A stretch of 64,000 nt of DNA from Pohlia nutans (taxonomy: Eukaryota; Streptophyta; Bryopsida; Bryales; Mniaceae), in assembly GCA_022496805.1 (NCBI GenBank), contig CM040094.1:14469501-14533500 (forward strand), written 5' to 3'. Positions 13,195-24,609 of this stretch are shown here, one piece after another. Each line of letters opens with the position of its first letter. Within the stretch, counting starts at the first letter, position 1. The notes under the pieces were generated by a model, which did no database searches, was not told the DNA's origin, and saw nothing but the letters and a program-made list of their open reading frames with translations. The position numbers and the translations under genes are program-made.

Positions 13195-13640
13195 TTTTTT
13201 GTTAGCGCAAAGCACGCACTTGTCTCAGGTAGGTGGGACGGGGCCGGTTGGTTGGTACAACTTTCCTGCCTATGATTAATTCACTAGCAGCACCAAGTCA
13301 TGCATATCACAATACACGCTCAGACGGACTCAACGGGAATCGAACCCGGACCGTACAATTGTAATATAAACCTCCTCTCCAACCAACCCTAGATCCATGA
13401 CTTGGCAACCACCAGCCAAACCAACACCAATTTATACTCACGCATCGCTCTAACTACCGCATGTTACTAGTTTTACTAGTACTTATCTCTGGTTACTAAA
13501 GTGTCTATTCTTGAAAGAGGAAAGTAGTCTTGTATCAATGGCACTTTGTCCTGTGGGCATCGGCTCATTGTCAAGACGAACAGACACTTTATTCACGCCG
13601 GCCTTGAAAAAGGACCGGAGTTCATATCCATCTATTCTTT
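13195..13640. repeat. Repeat with a tRNA T-arm-like segment and a module repeated near 59 kb
   Basis: On the minus strand, 13335-13360 reads like a tRNA T arm (CCGGGTTCGATTCCCG), suggesting a tRNA-derived element, but no full cloverleaf could be drawn. 13500-13600 ('ggctcattgtcaagacgaacagacactttattcacgccgg' region) recurs, diverged, at about 59030-59125 and 59415-59520. Confidence 0.45.
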
Positions 13641-16548
13641 TTGAATGAAATAGTTGCAAATTGCACCTAGGAAAAGAATCTAGATGTCTAAGAAATGGCA
13701 AAACCCATGAAGTTTTAAACTGAAAAAACACGAATTAAAGAAATGTCTTGGATAAAATCGTTAAATTGTGGATGAAAACAAAATTATGGAAATGTGATAT
13801 GTTGCAATATGATATTTTCTATCCAATTTGCGGATGAATGTTGAAATATGGTACACTACTATAACATTTTGTAATGTCACGTTAACACTTCATAAAAAAT
13901 GAAAAAGAAAATGCCCTGATTACCATCATGTTTCTGATTCCACTTTGAGTTCGTGTACCAGTGGCAGACATATTTGAATTGAAATGAACACCACCAAAAC
14001 ATGAGGGCAGAACTCGAAACATGGAGGTAACAAGTTAGTTTACTTCTACATATAGCGAATAAATACCCCATAAATGATTTGTAGACCTCCTATAACCTAC
14101 GTTTTATAGACCCCAAAAGATAACACAATGTTGGTCAATATAGAGCAACTTTATGTTAAGGATTTGATCTCATTGTTGTTGGTTATAGGTGAATTTATAG
14201 ATTAGTCATGTGTTTCAAAGAACTTTTCATTTTTATTTTTTTTAATAATTTAATTTTGCAAAATAAAAATACTAAAAATTACCATTCTATAGTATCTTTG
14301 TTTCTTTATGAAAGAAAAGCATCTCATTAGTAAAACTTCAACATTTTTTATACTGAAAACCTTACTTTATTGGTCACGAGTACTTCTACCTTAGCTAAAA
14401 TCCAACTCGCACCCTATCATTGACTACCAATTCCACCATGGATGCAACCCAATTCCACATCATTTCATGTGAACACAAAATGCAATAAATTGTAGATGGA
14501 ATTGAATGTAAATGGAGTAGTTCTTAGTACTTCAATCAATGAAAATGAGGTCATCAAGTGATAATTAAGTAATTGAGACAATGACTGAAACAATTTAGCA
14601 CAACAATCAAGTAGATCCCTTGGGCAAAATTGGAGTTGTTTCTGGAATGTTCATGTTCCCTACCGAAGGAAGATTTTGAAGTTTCAAGACATACTATTTT
14701 GAAAATTCATAGAGATTGCAAATTTTATTGAAAAAATATAATTTTGATTGTATTCAACTGCCATAATGAATCCTAAGCATTCATGTTTAGGTACAAATTT
14801 AGATAAAAAAAAACAATTTTACAATAAGGTTGCAATTAATTGTGGCTACGTTATAGTGAGTTGGCTAAAGGGATTATTTTTACCTTAAAAATATATAGAT
14901 GTTAAATATCAACTAGACACTTGTACGTAGATTCTTGAATAGCACTATTAGGTGACCAACACCAAATATCAATACTCTTTGCCTAGTAATTAATGTTTTT
15001 CCAAGATAAAGTTCGACACATTGAATACACTACCCTGGAAGCACCTTCGGCGTTGAATGTATTTTTTTTCTTCTGAAAATAGATTTCAACAAACAAATAT
15101 TCTTTGGAAGTTGTTTTTTCCTTACAATTTCTTTTGAAAATAATCTCCCTAAAATTCCGACATTTTTTTTTAGAGTTTTTTTTTCTGTTGAAGGTGCTTT
15201 AAAGATACAGTATTCCCTAAAGTCCTTGTTTTTTCGTTGCAAAAAAATTCCGACATGCTATTAAAAAAAATGGCCTTTGCATATGGTAGTGGAACATGAA
15301 TCCTAAACAAATACAATCACTTTACATAAGGCTCTTTAGCCCTTCTACTATTGACTTCAAAATTTAAGCTACTATTTCCGAATCATTGTAGCAGTTTTGG
15401 AATCATAGACAAGTCCACATCATCTTTTGCTAAAGACCTTCTGCTAAAGACTAAGTGTTGAGACATTAGAGTTAACCAAAAAGTCAACTTCGAGAGAAAG
15501 GTTTTGGCAAATTTGTGTTGCATTTCTCTTGAACTCATATTGAAATATAAATAGATAAAAAAACTAGTTTATGACAAGTTGAGTGACAATTTAAAACAAG
15601 ACACTGTCATTATTCTCCACACCTCGCTATGACTCCCACACCTTCCACCAAAGCTCCAAGCCCATGGTCCACAAGGGGACAATCTATGACACGATACTAT
15701 TCAACCCACGTATAGTTCAATAGAAAGGTTAGAAGTAAAGCAAAAAGGAGGTTAGATGCACTTCTTTTTGGCTAACTCTATTGTAATTAATGCTAAAGCT
15801 TCTACAATACTATTGTTGAAAAAGGTGGACTTCACTAATTGCTAAAGAACCTCATGTAATTGATAGCCAACTTTGTTTTGATAGCCAACCTTGTTTGAAT
15901 ACTTCAAGAGGATTGAGACGGTACCTGAACCACAGACATCTGTCCATGAGCTTAATACTGTCTGCATTAGTAGTAACACTAATTAAATAATCCTGGACTA
16001 ATAGTATGTCCACCTTCAGTATTGCGTAGTACTGTGCAACTGGATAAGAAGCTCACGGATGGCTGAGCTCAAAGTATTCTGATGAATCCTCCTGAAGCTT
16101 CCAAATGATCCTCTTGATTCCTGAAACAACTTAATTGGAGAACCGGATTACTTAGCAACTGTACTTAAGATCTTCTGGCCTGCCAACCGGGGACCGCATG
16201 GAGGGGTACTGGAAGACTGGAAGCCACTGTGCTAAGATTTTTTTGAGACTATTTTTGGCCGATGGAAAAAAAGACAAATCATGAGTTAAAGTTTTAATCT
16301 CAAATTTCATTTCAATTAAATATTTAAATTGTAAATTATATGAATTTTGATAGCAAAGAGTTAGTCATAATCCATTTCTTACACAAAAAGTATGGTGAAT
16401 TGCATCCTAGATGCTCCAAGCCTGCTCACTAAAAGCCTTCTGATTGGGTGCAGGGAAGGAATTGGGTGTTTATGCTTTAGTGATGACTATTGTAGTGTGG
16501 TCCATGCAAAAAATACAGCGGTGCAAAAAAGTGAGGGGTCCATGTAAG
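13641..16548. other. Intergenic; decayed repeats only
   Basis: AT-rich sequence without a supported gene. About 15440-15610 weakly resembles 58650-58820 ('gagttaacc', 'aaaacaag' blocks), so it is probably an old dispersed repeat. 14100-14400 resembles 890-1200 (shared 'gatctcattgttgt' and 'tttcaaagaacttttca'). Confidence 0.4.
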
Positions 16549-16975
16549 TTAACCTATTCCCTTCAAGAACCAAGAAGCCCAAATTGGACGTTTTGTTTTT
16601 TTTAAGCAAATTTGAGTAAGTATTAATATGTGAACTTCCCTCTGTTCAAATTCATTTGTTTTATGATCAAAATATGCAACTTATTAAAATTTGATCCCAT
16701 TTTCGTTATACATAACATTATAGAGCAGTACAATGAAGCACCTTTTTGAAAACTAAATCAAAAAAGAATCTTCACTTAGAACCAATTTTTTCAAGTAACG
16801 AAGAAATGCCATTTGTATTCCATGAAACTATCGTATAAACTCGATTTCTAATTGTAACTAACTTAGATTGTGGTCCCATTGCAAAAGGGTATTGGCTCCC
16901 ATTGCTCTATCATGCTACGTATTTTCATGAACATATGATAATCAATTGAATTTGTCATATTAAAAACCCTTGGCA
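16549..16975. mobile_element. Decayed TTAA-type element of the ~230-bp family, with an internal insertion
   Basis: TTAA at 16549-16552 precedes 'cttcaagaaccaagaagccc', and the far end 'gaatttgtcatattaaaa' matches the other end of the family seen at 2112-2328 and 36500-36730. The body is longer than the family norm, so something has been inserted or duplicated inside. Confidence 0.5.
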
Positions 16976-17542
16976 CTTTAGGGGAGGCTCGTCACGTACA
17001 GAGCCATCAGGCAGCCAAGCAAACAACGCCCCTCCCGAGGCAGATTTTTTTTGCACTGCACGCAGTACAGAAGTCCAGTCAGTGGGTACTAAGCCTAGTG
17101 AGTCAAGCAATTTACTAGTAACTACAACAACGTGTAAGTTCCACGTGTACACGTCTGGACCGGCCAGGCTCTGTAGCCGCCCAGCCAGTGAGAAGGCTCG
17201 CAGCTCCAAACCTTGAGGGACCCAATTGTTGAGGTTACCTGGCAGGCACCCATTGGGTTGTCCCCTCTCATAAACTCTCCAGTGCGTGGTGAGCTTCTTC
17301 AGACATAACTTACTCATGTATATACCGCCCTGACACACAACTGAATTATATTATCGATCTCGTGGTCCAGTTTGTTACTTGCTCCGTCAATACATATGTT
17401 GTTTCAATTTCCCTGACTGTAGAATTCATTCAGTTTGCTCGAGAGCAGTTTCAATTAGAAGTACTCGCACAGTTTGCTGTTTCTGTACGTGATCTAGCTA
17501 GTTTCCAGAGGAGTTCGCGAATTGTTGATTGATTCTGAAGCG
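16976..17542 (+). promoter_or_regulatory. Presumed promoter and 5' leader of the HMA gene
   Basis: This GC-richer stretch precedes the first exon of the HMA gene. It contains one G-box core (CACGTG, 17142-17147) followed by ACACGT. No clear TATA box could be assigned. The minus-strand open frame across it (16955-17338) has no recognisable protein features. Confidence 0.35.
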
Positions 17543-20089
17543 ATGCCGAGCCTCATGAGCATGGAAGATGTAAGTTCTACCGAAACAATCTCTAGAATGG
17601 GTTAATTCTTGTCGACGTGGACTGGTGGAATTATAAGAGAATTAAAGAGTTCCAGGGGTATGCACAACAAATATATGTTTAGAGTTTTCCCTAGAAAGAG
17701 AGAATGAAAGGTAGCACGCTCGATCTTGTTCTTGGTTTTGTGATCATAGAGTCTATGATTGAAAGAGGGCATGAAAGGTAGCACGCAAGAATGAAAGGTA
17801 GCAGGTAAGAATGAAAGGTAGCACACACAATCTTGGTGTTGGTTTTGTGATCGTAGAGTCTGATGTTGAAAAAGGGCATGAAAGGTAGCACGCAAGAATG
17901 AAAGGTAGCACGTAAGAATGAAAGGTAAGAATGAAAGGTAGCACACACAATCTTGGTGTTGGTTTTGTGATCGTAGAGTCTGATGTTGAAAGAGGGCATG
18001 AAAGGTAGCACACACAACCTTAGTTTTGGTTTTGTGATCGTAGAGTGTGCTGTTGAAAGAGGGCATTAAAGGTAGCACGCACACAATATTGGTCCTGGTG
18101 ACCAAGTTGGCAGGCCAACAGACTTTCATTCAGGCTGGTCCTTCCGGCCAAAATATTTCTCTGTATAAAATTGTAACGCGCTGTATGGAATTAACGAGAA
18201 CGGTGAAGCAGAATGATGAGTTTTGAGCGTTCTGTTGTTGATATAAATATGGGGAGTGACTTGTGTTTGGGTATTTGTGTTGTGCAGTTGTTCTATGGTC
18301 CGGCCGAGACGACCTGGATAATACCCCCACGTTACAAGGATCGGGAGTTCGATTCCCCGCCTCGGCGATTCCAGGAGCCGCTGCGGCCCGTGGAGCGTTA
18401 CCAGCCGCGCCAACCGGAGCTGCGGCCTGTGGAGCGGCGCGGTCCGCCGGTGGGCGAGCTGCGGCCCGTGGAGCGGCGCGGTCCCCCGATGGAAGACTTG
18501 CGACCCGTGGAGCGACGCGGTCCTCCAGGGGAGGATCTGCGGCCCCTGGAGCGCATGGCTCGCGTGCACACGGTGCCGGAGCCCGTGCCCGTGAACGCGG
18601 GCCACGAGGAGATTCGGAAGGTGGTGGAAGTGCCGGTGCCCAGCGCCGTCCCTGTGCCCGTGCAGGTCATCACGGCCCCCGCGCCCGCCCCGCCTCCCCC
18701 CGTCCAAGTCATCACGGCCCCCGCGCCCGCGCCGCCTCCCCCCGTCCAAGTCGTCACTGCTCCGCCCGTCAAAACCGTCAAGCGCAGCATCTCCCCTCCG
18801 CGCGCCATTTTCCATCACGTAAGCCGCCCCCCCCCCCCCCCCCCCCCTCCCATCCTCAACCCTAAAAAAAACAGTCCCATTCCAATTTCCATCATGTCTC
18901 TTGTAACCACATTCGAGAGGATTCCAACACACTTAACCATGTATTATCTGGATATTATACGAACAAGTTCTAAATTCTCGAAGTTAACACAACCTCATTT
19001 CTTACAAGCACTCCCTCTATCCTAGTTTTTGGCATTTTTCAATATAACATTTTTCTTTGCCCAAGAAAGTCGTCAGAGTTCTTGAAAATGGTCTACAGAA
19101 TGCATTTTTTGTGTCACTTATATTGTTTGTCCCGTTTGAAGTGGACAACGCTTACATTTGAAGTTTAAAGTATAAAACGTATGACAAAAACTAGGGGAAA
19201 AAGATGCCACGAAGCGTGACAACTATTTCCGGAGTACAAAAATGGCCTCTTTGGACGACACATGGGCTAGGATGTTGTGTCGGGAATCTCCCGTGTATTA
19301 TCTCGTGTAGAATGTAACCAGCGGGTACATTTGCCGAGGTGAGGTTCCCGATACTCCATGTGTCCACGACACATGGATTGACCTTTCGGGATACAAGAAT
19401 GTCGTGTTGGAAAGGGGAAGTCTAAAGTCTAGAGTGAAAGGGAAGACTCGGAAGATTTGTAGCAAATTTTGTAGCATATTTCTGACAGAGTTCTCGGGTT
19501 GTGTGGAGTGCAGCCGATCGAGATGAAGGTACCGATGTGCTGCGAGAAGTGTGCGAAGAAGGTGAAGGAGAGGCTGCTACAAATGGAAGGCGTGGAGAAT
19601 GTAGTGACGGATCAATACAACCAGAAGGTGACAGTGCACGGGCGAGTGGATCCGTCGCGGGTGCTCCAGCGCGTGAAGATGGTGAAGAAGCGATCGGTGT
19701 TCTGGGACATGACGGTGGACTACAGCGAGAATTACCGGCGCGCGCGGCAGTCGGAGGACGCCGCCATCGCGCGGGAGCAGTCCAAAGCGGCCGCGGCCAA
19801 GGCGGAGCAAGTCGCGGAGGCCAAGGCGATGGCCCAGCCGCTGATGATGGCCGCGCCCGCGCCGCAGGTGGTCGTCAAGCTGCCGCAGGAGCAGAACGGG
19901 CCCAAAGTCACGGCCATTCTGCCGCCCGAGATCAACGGGCCCAAAGTCGTCCCCATGCCGTATGCCGTGGACTCGCGGGTGCATGACCAGCGGTACGTCA
20001 GCCCGCCAAAAGGCGTCCGGCAGGAGTTTTTCCATGGTGCCCCCGGCGGGCGGGACCGGCCGGAGTTTTACAACCGCCCCGTGTATTAA
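17543..20089 (+). CDS. Heavy-metal-associated (HMA) domain protein with Pro-rich repeat N-terminus
   Basis: Exons 17543-17569, 18288-18818 and 19514-20089 join in phase to 377 residues, with donors gtaagt and gtaagc and acceptors gtgcag and gtgcag. Residues ~35-85 hold four LRPVERRGPP-like repeats. Residues ~130-170 hold three PVQV(I/V)TAPAPAPPPP units. The HMA fold starts at ~188, with the metal site MCCEKC (MxCxxC, 194-199) and the usual GVENVVTDQ and KVTVHG strands. An Ala/Glu-rich helix follows. The tail ends NRPVY, so there is no CaaX box; this is an HPP type, not an isoprenylated HIPP. Family members bind soft metals or act as protein partners; the substrate is unknown. The first exon is tiny, so the start is the least certain part. 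Confidence 0.85.
17690..18090. repeat. Intronic minisatellite in the HMA gene
   Basis: Short 'gaatgaaaggtagca' units alternate with ~70-bp units containing 'ttggttttgtgatcgtagag' in at least four higher-order copies. The minus strand stays open across it only because of the repeat periodicity. Confidence 0.85.
19264..19358. mobile_element. ~95-bp foldback MITE in HMA intron 2
   Basis: Inverted arms (GTGTCGGGAATCTC and GAGGTTCCCGATAC) bracket 'attatctcgtgtagaatgta'. A roughly 90% identical inverted copy lies at 52521-52616. Confidence 0.7.
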
Positions 20090-21594
20090 ACCCCCCCACG
20101 GAGCTTGGTCGGTCCTTTGAGGGTTAAGTTTACTGATTGGAAAAAGAAAAATGAAAAATTATTCTTAGACCGAGCTTATCGCTCATCAATTTTGCCGTGA
20201 TTGTTCTCGTCGAGATTGCCACGCGTGTATGTGTACGTGTGGTCTGCGGTATTGTAATCTAGTTTAGTAGAGCGTTGCACCATTTTTTTCTAATAAAAAT
20301 AAAAAAAGATGCATGTACAGTTATGTAAAGATTGACTCCATCTTGAATGTTTGGTGTTTTGTGCTTTAAAATCAAGTTCTCTCTTTTAAGACTATTCCCA
20401 CCATTGAGAGGTATCCTCAAATTTCTTGTTAAAAACGAAGGTCTTAATTTGACTTGGAAAGACTTTTTGCTAACGAGAGTTTGAGTTGGTTAGTATATTG
20501 CTTGCAGATATAAGCTAGATTCCTCTTCTATGGCAAACTTTAGGAATGGATTGGTATAACAAAGTTTGCACTAGTAGCAGACATTCCCCCTTCTGTGGAA
20601 ATAGTGAACAATGCCTCAATATTATGCTCATATTTCCGTCATCTTGTGACCAAAACCACTCACTCGCAGTGATAAAGGTCATAAAGGTCATATGCCTTGC
20701 CTGGTTTCATTTCTTTTTCAATTATAGTAAGTGAAAAATGACACATTTTCTACTAGTGTCGAAAACTACGCATCACTTGTGGACATGCTTTCATCAATCC
20801 CTTGGAGGAAAACACTGAGCCGGAAGTTCCTATTGAAACTCAGTAGTGTAGTGGGTTTCAGTGGGAGGAAAGTGCAAAGGAAATTCTCCTTGAAACTCAG
20901 TTGTAGGTTTTGGAGCAAGCCCACATGTAAAGCTAATATCTCTATTTCGGAACCTTGTATAGCAGCTCACATCTAGACTTTGTCAGCTAAGAGGGGTTTG
21001 GGGTTTGGGTGGTATCTAAAAAAATACACCTAAGCTCTAAAATTAAAATATTAGTCTCAAGTACTTTGGCTGGCAAAATATTATTTTGAGGGTAGCAATC
21101 ACTACATTGAATGGTGTGTTTAGTGTTTGAGGAGAATTAATGTTCATTTCCACAATTCGTTCAAAAGTGGAGAAATGGTGTCTCTAGATGTAGTATAGGA
21201 GTTTGGCACTTCCCATCCTTACTTTCATTGAGAGTGCCATATTCTTTCCAAGTAATGAGAATGCATGAGGTGGCATGCCATATTATTATAAAGTTGTCAT
21301 ATGTCATTCGAATACTACATTCATTTTTTTTCTTACAAAGACATTATATCTTCTATAATTTAAATAGTGTTCAAATTTAGAAATAGTGTCCCGGGAAATG
21401 CTCTCAAAGTAACAAAGGTGCATCGGTAATCATTGCAAATACTAGTAGCAACTAAGCATAGTTAATATTGTTGAACACACATTATTTTTATTGGCATTGC
21501 ACTTTACCATGCATTATTTGGACATTGCATGAACGGGTTATAAATTTTCTAAGTCTTGCTTATAGGTGACATACTCAAAGTTGACCAAAGCTTC
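20090..21594. other. HMA gene 3' region and intergenic sequence
   Basis: About 20090-20310 is the likely 3' UTR, with AATAAAAAT-type signals near 20292. Beyond it no gene or bounded repeat is recognised; 20546-20976 has two short open frames without family features. Confidence 0.4.
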
Positions 21595-22989
21595 TTAACC
21601 CTTTAGTGCCCATAGTGGTTTTGGAGAAACCACACTTTTTGGGTGATGTTTTCTTAAAACTCTTGTTGTTAAAATTAGGGATACCATTAATAGTATCCAA
21701 CCGTATGAATGTAAGCATAGCTTCATGAAACATATTTTGATTAAATCTTGGTAAGATCGGACCGTTGGATTGGAAAATTATAATATGTCTTTGAACCGTA
21801 TAATGAACACTCAAAAATGAGATTTTAGAGGCATGTGACTTCAAGGTTAAATAGAATTTGGGTTAAATTTTCAGAAATGAAAGTGAAAATGTTCAGCAAT
21901 GACTTGTGCCAAAACATTGCAATCTTTCATGTCAAGAACGGACTCATGCATAATTATTGTGAATTGTATAAGTAACAATGCCTTAACCCCTAAACGACCT
22001 CACCATTTTCTGCAATTTTTTTCGACAGTTTCTGAGTGATTTTTGCATCGTCCACAAGATTGCAGAGGTGTTTGTTTCACTATAATCCACCGTATGATTT
22101 TGTTCGTCCTCTTGAGAGGAATGTGGGAAGCAAAAAAATTTGCAGCATACATTGATGGATGTAGAGATTATAACGTTTGACCGAGTATTTTTGTGGGTTG
22201 ACTTTGACGGGCAGAGTGGATTTTTGGGATGTTTCTTCAATTTTAGGCAATCTAACCATCTCCAAAAAATCGACAAAAAATCAATTCCATAATTTCATCA
22301 GCAACAGATCAATCAAAAAAAAATTGGACAACCTTAGATTCATTTTTCATGAACTTATGAATCTTGCAATGTGAGACACATCAAGAGCAGTTGTAACAAG
22401 TCTCTGCCCGTGTAACTGGGCAGGGATGAGCATGGGAAGCGAGGAGACGCAAAAAGGTTGTTGATCTTCCACAAATGTGTCAGACTGGCGCATTTTTTTA
22501 CAGCCCGCTCTGGAACCGGGCAATAGAGGAAAAAAAGGACTGTTCAACTACCCTGCAGTCCTAGAACTGTGACTCGGTACTCCACAGACGATATGGCCGC
22601 CGCTCCAACGCTGTGAACAACCCCACAACAACAACAACGCCAGTTTGAGTTTTATATTTCTCGAAGACTGATTGGTGCAGTATACATGTTCCATTCAGCC
22701 CTTTTCAGTAAAAATGGGCCAACGTGAATATAAATTCATCAGGAGATCTTCTCTCATGATGACAGAAACACAAGAACAGCGATATCTTTGCTGCAATGTG
22801 CAGATCAAATAGATGACAAACGGACATATCAACGTCACAGTCCTCCGTCACTTGTTGAGAATATTCTTAAATATTCCAAATTATCCATGAAATATCAAGA
22901 ATCTTTCCAACGTAGTTGTAGGGTTTTGCATACAGTAGGACAATAATTATCCATGAAACACAGCATGCGATTGTGAATTTACGAAGGCC

Positions 22990-23115
22990 TCGCTCAGATT
23001 ACAAAGTTCAGGTATCACAACTCATGAAGAATCGACCTCAGTTACAACTGCAAAAGATTACAAAGTTCAGGTATCAGAACTGATGATTCATCGACCTCGG
23101 TTACAACTGCAAAAA
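22990..23115. repeat. Short tandem duplication inside the piggyBac element
   Basis: Two ~60-bp units share 'attacaaagttcaggtatca', 'atcgacctc' and 'gttacaactgcaaaa'. They lie just downstream (minus strand) of the captured exon. Confidence 0.75.
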
Positions 23116-23138
23116 ACGGAACGCCATTTCAAACCTAC

Positions 23139-23254
23139 CTGCACAAATTCTGATGAAGCTTCTCTTGCAGGTCGATGATTCTGTTGTAGCGCGCTTCGTC
23201 CAAAGTAACTCCCCGGAGCACAGCACACACAATGTGCGGTTTGATCAACAAAGT
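23139..23254 (-). pseudogene. Captured exon of phenylalanyl-tRNA synthetase beta subunit (cytosolic type)
   Basis: The 116-nt block is open on the minus strand and bounded by an acceptor (gtgcag) and a donor (gtaggt). It encodes VCAVLRGVTLDEARY followed by IIDLQEKLHQNLC, the conserved core of eukaryotic PheRS-beta just before the RTLVAIGTHDLDT segment. No flanking PheRS exons could be found. It lies between the left terminus and the transposase of the piggyBac element. Retained splice sites mean it came from genomic DNA and not from cDNA. The lack of stops suggests a fairly recent capture. Confidence 0.75.
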
Positions 23255-23814
23255 CTGCACATTCACGTTACATCATCAATCCCAGCATTTTAGAAGTTTC
23301 TCCGCAGCAAACGCACAAACTTCAGCACAATCTCCGCCCTGCTCTCACCTTCGTAACTGTCACACCATGCGAAGACGTCGTCGACACACAATCAGGACCA
23401 CCGAACGACAGCCTTGGGTTCAGGAACTGAAGCTGAAAGATGATCTGAGGTCGTCCAAGCAAAATGAGTTATGAAGGGCAGGGGGCTAAACTGAGCAACC
23501 TCGACTTCGGCCTGACTGCAGAACCGGAATCTCCAGCAGGAGAATCTCGGCCCACCGCCCCACGCGCAGAGATGACCTCGGCCCACCGCCTCCGCCGGAT
23601 TCGACAGGCTGCCAGTAAGCCTTGGAAATGGAAAAAAATTAGAAAATCGCCAGGCCGTTGTGCGAGATTCCCGCCCGTGTTGTTTGTACTGTACTTGCTA
23701 AATCACCTGCATCGGACCTCAAGTATTTTACTCTGCAACTCTGCTGCTTGACTGATTATTTGGAATAGGCTTACGTTGGTGAGTGCAAATGACTAGGTCA
23801 GATATGCTAAACTG

Positions 23815-24455
23815 AAATGATATTTTGATAAAAATGAAATGAAATAAAAGTGAAATGAACTGAAATGAAAATGAAAATAAAAATGAAAATGAAAATGAAA
23901 ATGAAATGAAATGGAAATGGAAATGGAAATGGAAATGGAAATGGAAATGGAAATGGAAATGGAAATGGAAATGGAAATGGAAATGGAAATGGAATTGAAA
24001 AATGAAAATGAAATGAAAAATGAAAATGAAATGAAAAATGAAAATGAAATGAAAAATGAAAATGAAATGAAAAATGAAAATGAAATGAAAATGAAACTGA
24101 AAATGAAAATGAAATGAAAAATGAAAATGAAATGAAAAATGAAAATGAAATGAAAAATGAAAATGAAATGAAAATGAAAATGAAAATAAAAATAAAAATG
24201 AAAATGAAAATGAAATGAAAATGAAAATGAAAATGAAATGAAAAATGAAAATGAAATGAAAATGAAAATGAGAATGAAAATGAATTGAAAATGAAAATAA
24301 AATTGAAAATGAAAATGAAATGAAAATGAAAATGAAAATAAAATGAAATGAAAATGAAAATGAGTGGAAATGGAAATGAAATGAAAATGAAAATAAAATG
24401 AAATGAAAATGAAAATGAATGGAAATGGAAATGAAATGAAAATGAAATGAAATGG
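23815..24455. repeat. GAAAAT/GGAAAT minisatellite in the piggyBac element
   Basis: More than 600 bp of 6-mer units (gaaaat, ggaaat) with 11-mer variants (gaaatgaaaaa). It lies between the transposase stop and the captured exon. Every frame through it is open on one strand or the other, so the long Phe/His/Ser-rich open frames here are artefacts. Confidence 0.97.
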
Positions 24456-24609
24456 TGAAGGGGGAAAAAATATGATCTAACCACAATGTCAATGTCAATG
24501 TGGGGAAAAAGTAAATCATAATACAACAAAAAAACAAAGCCCATTTTTTTATAACTACCACAATGCAATGATGAAGGGGAAAAAATACTATGACATGAAT
24601 AGAAGATTC

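Noticed and set aside
17602..18129. Three overlapping minus-strand frames across the HMA intron
   Set aside because: They follow the minisatellite periodicity and are antisense to an intron.
18126..18932. Minus-strand 268-codon frame and other frames over HMA exon 2
   Set aside because: Shadows of a GC-rich repetitive coding exon; the plus frame carries the domain-consistent protein and splice sites.
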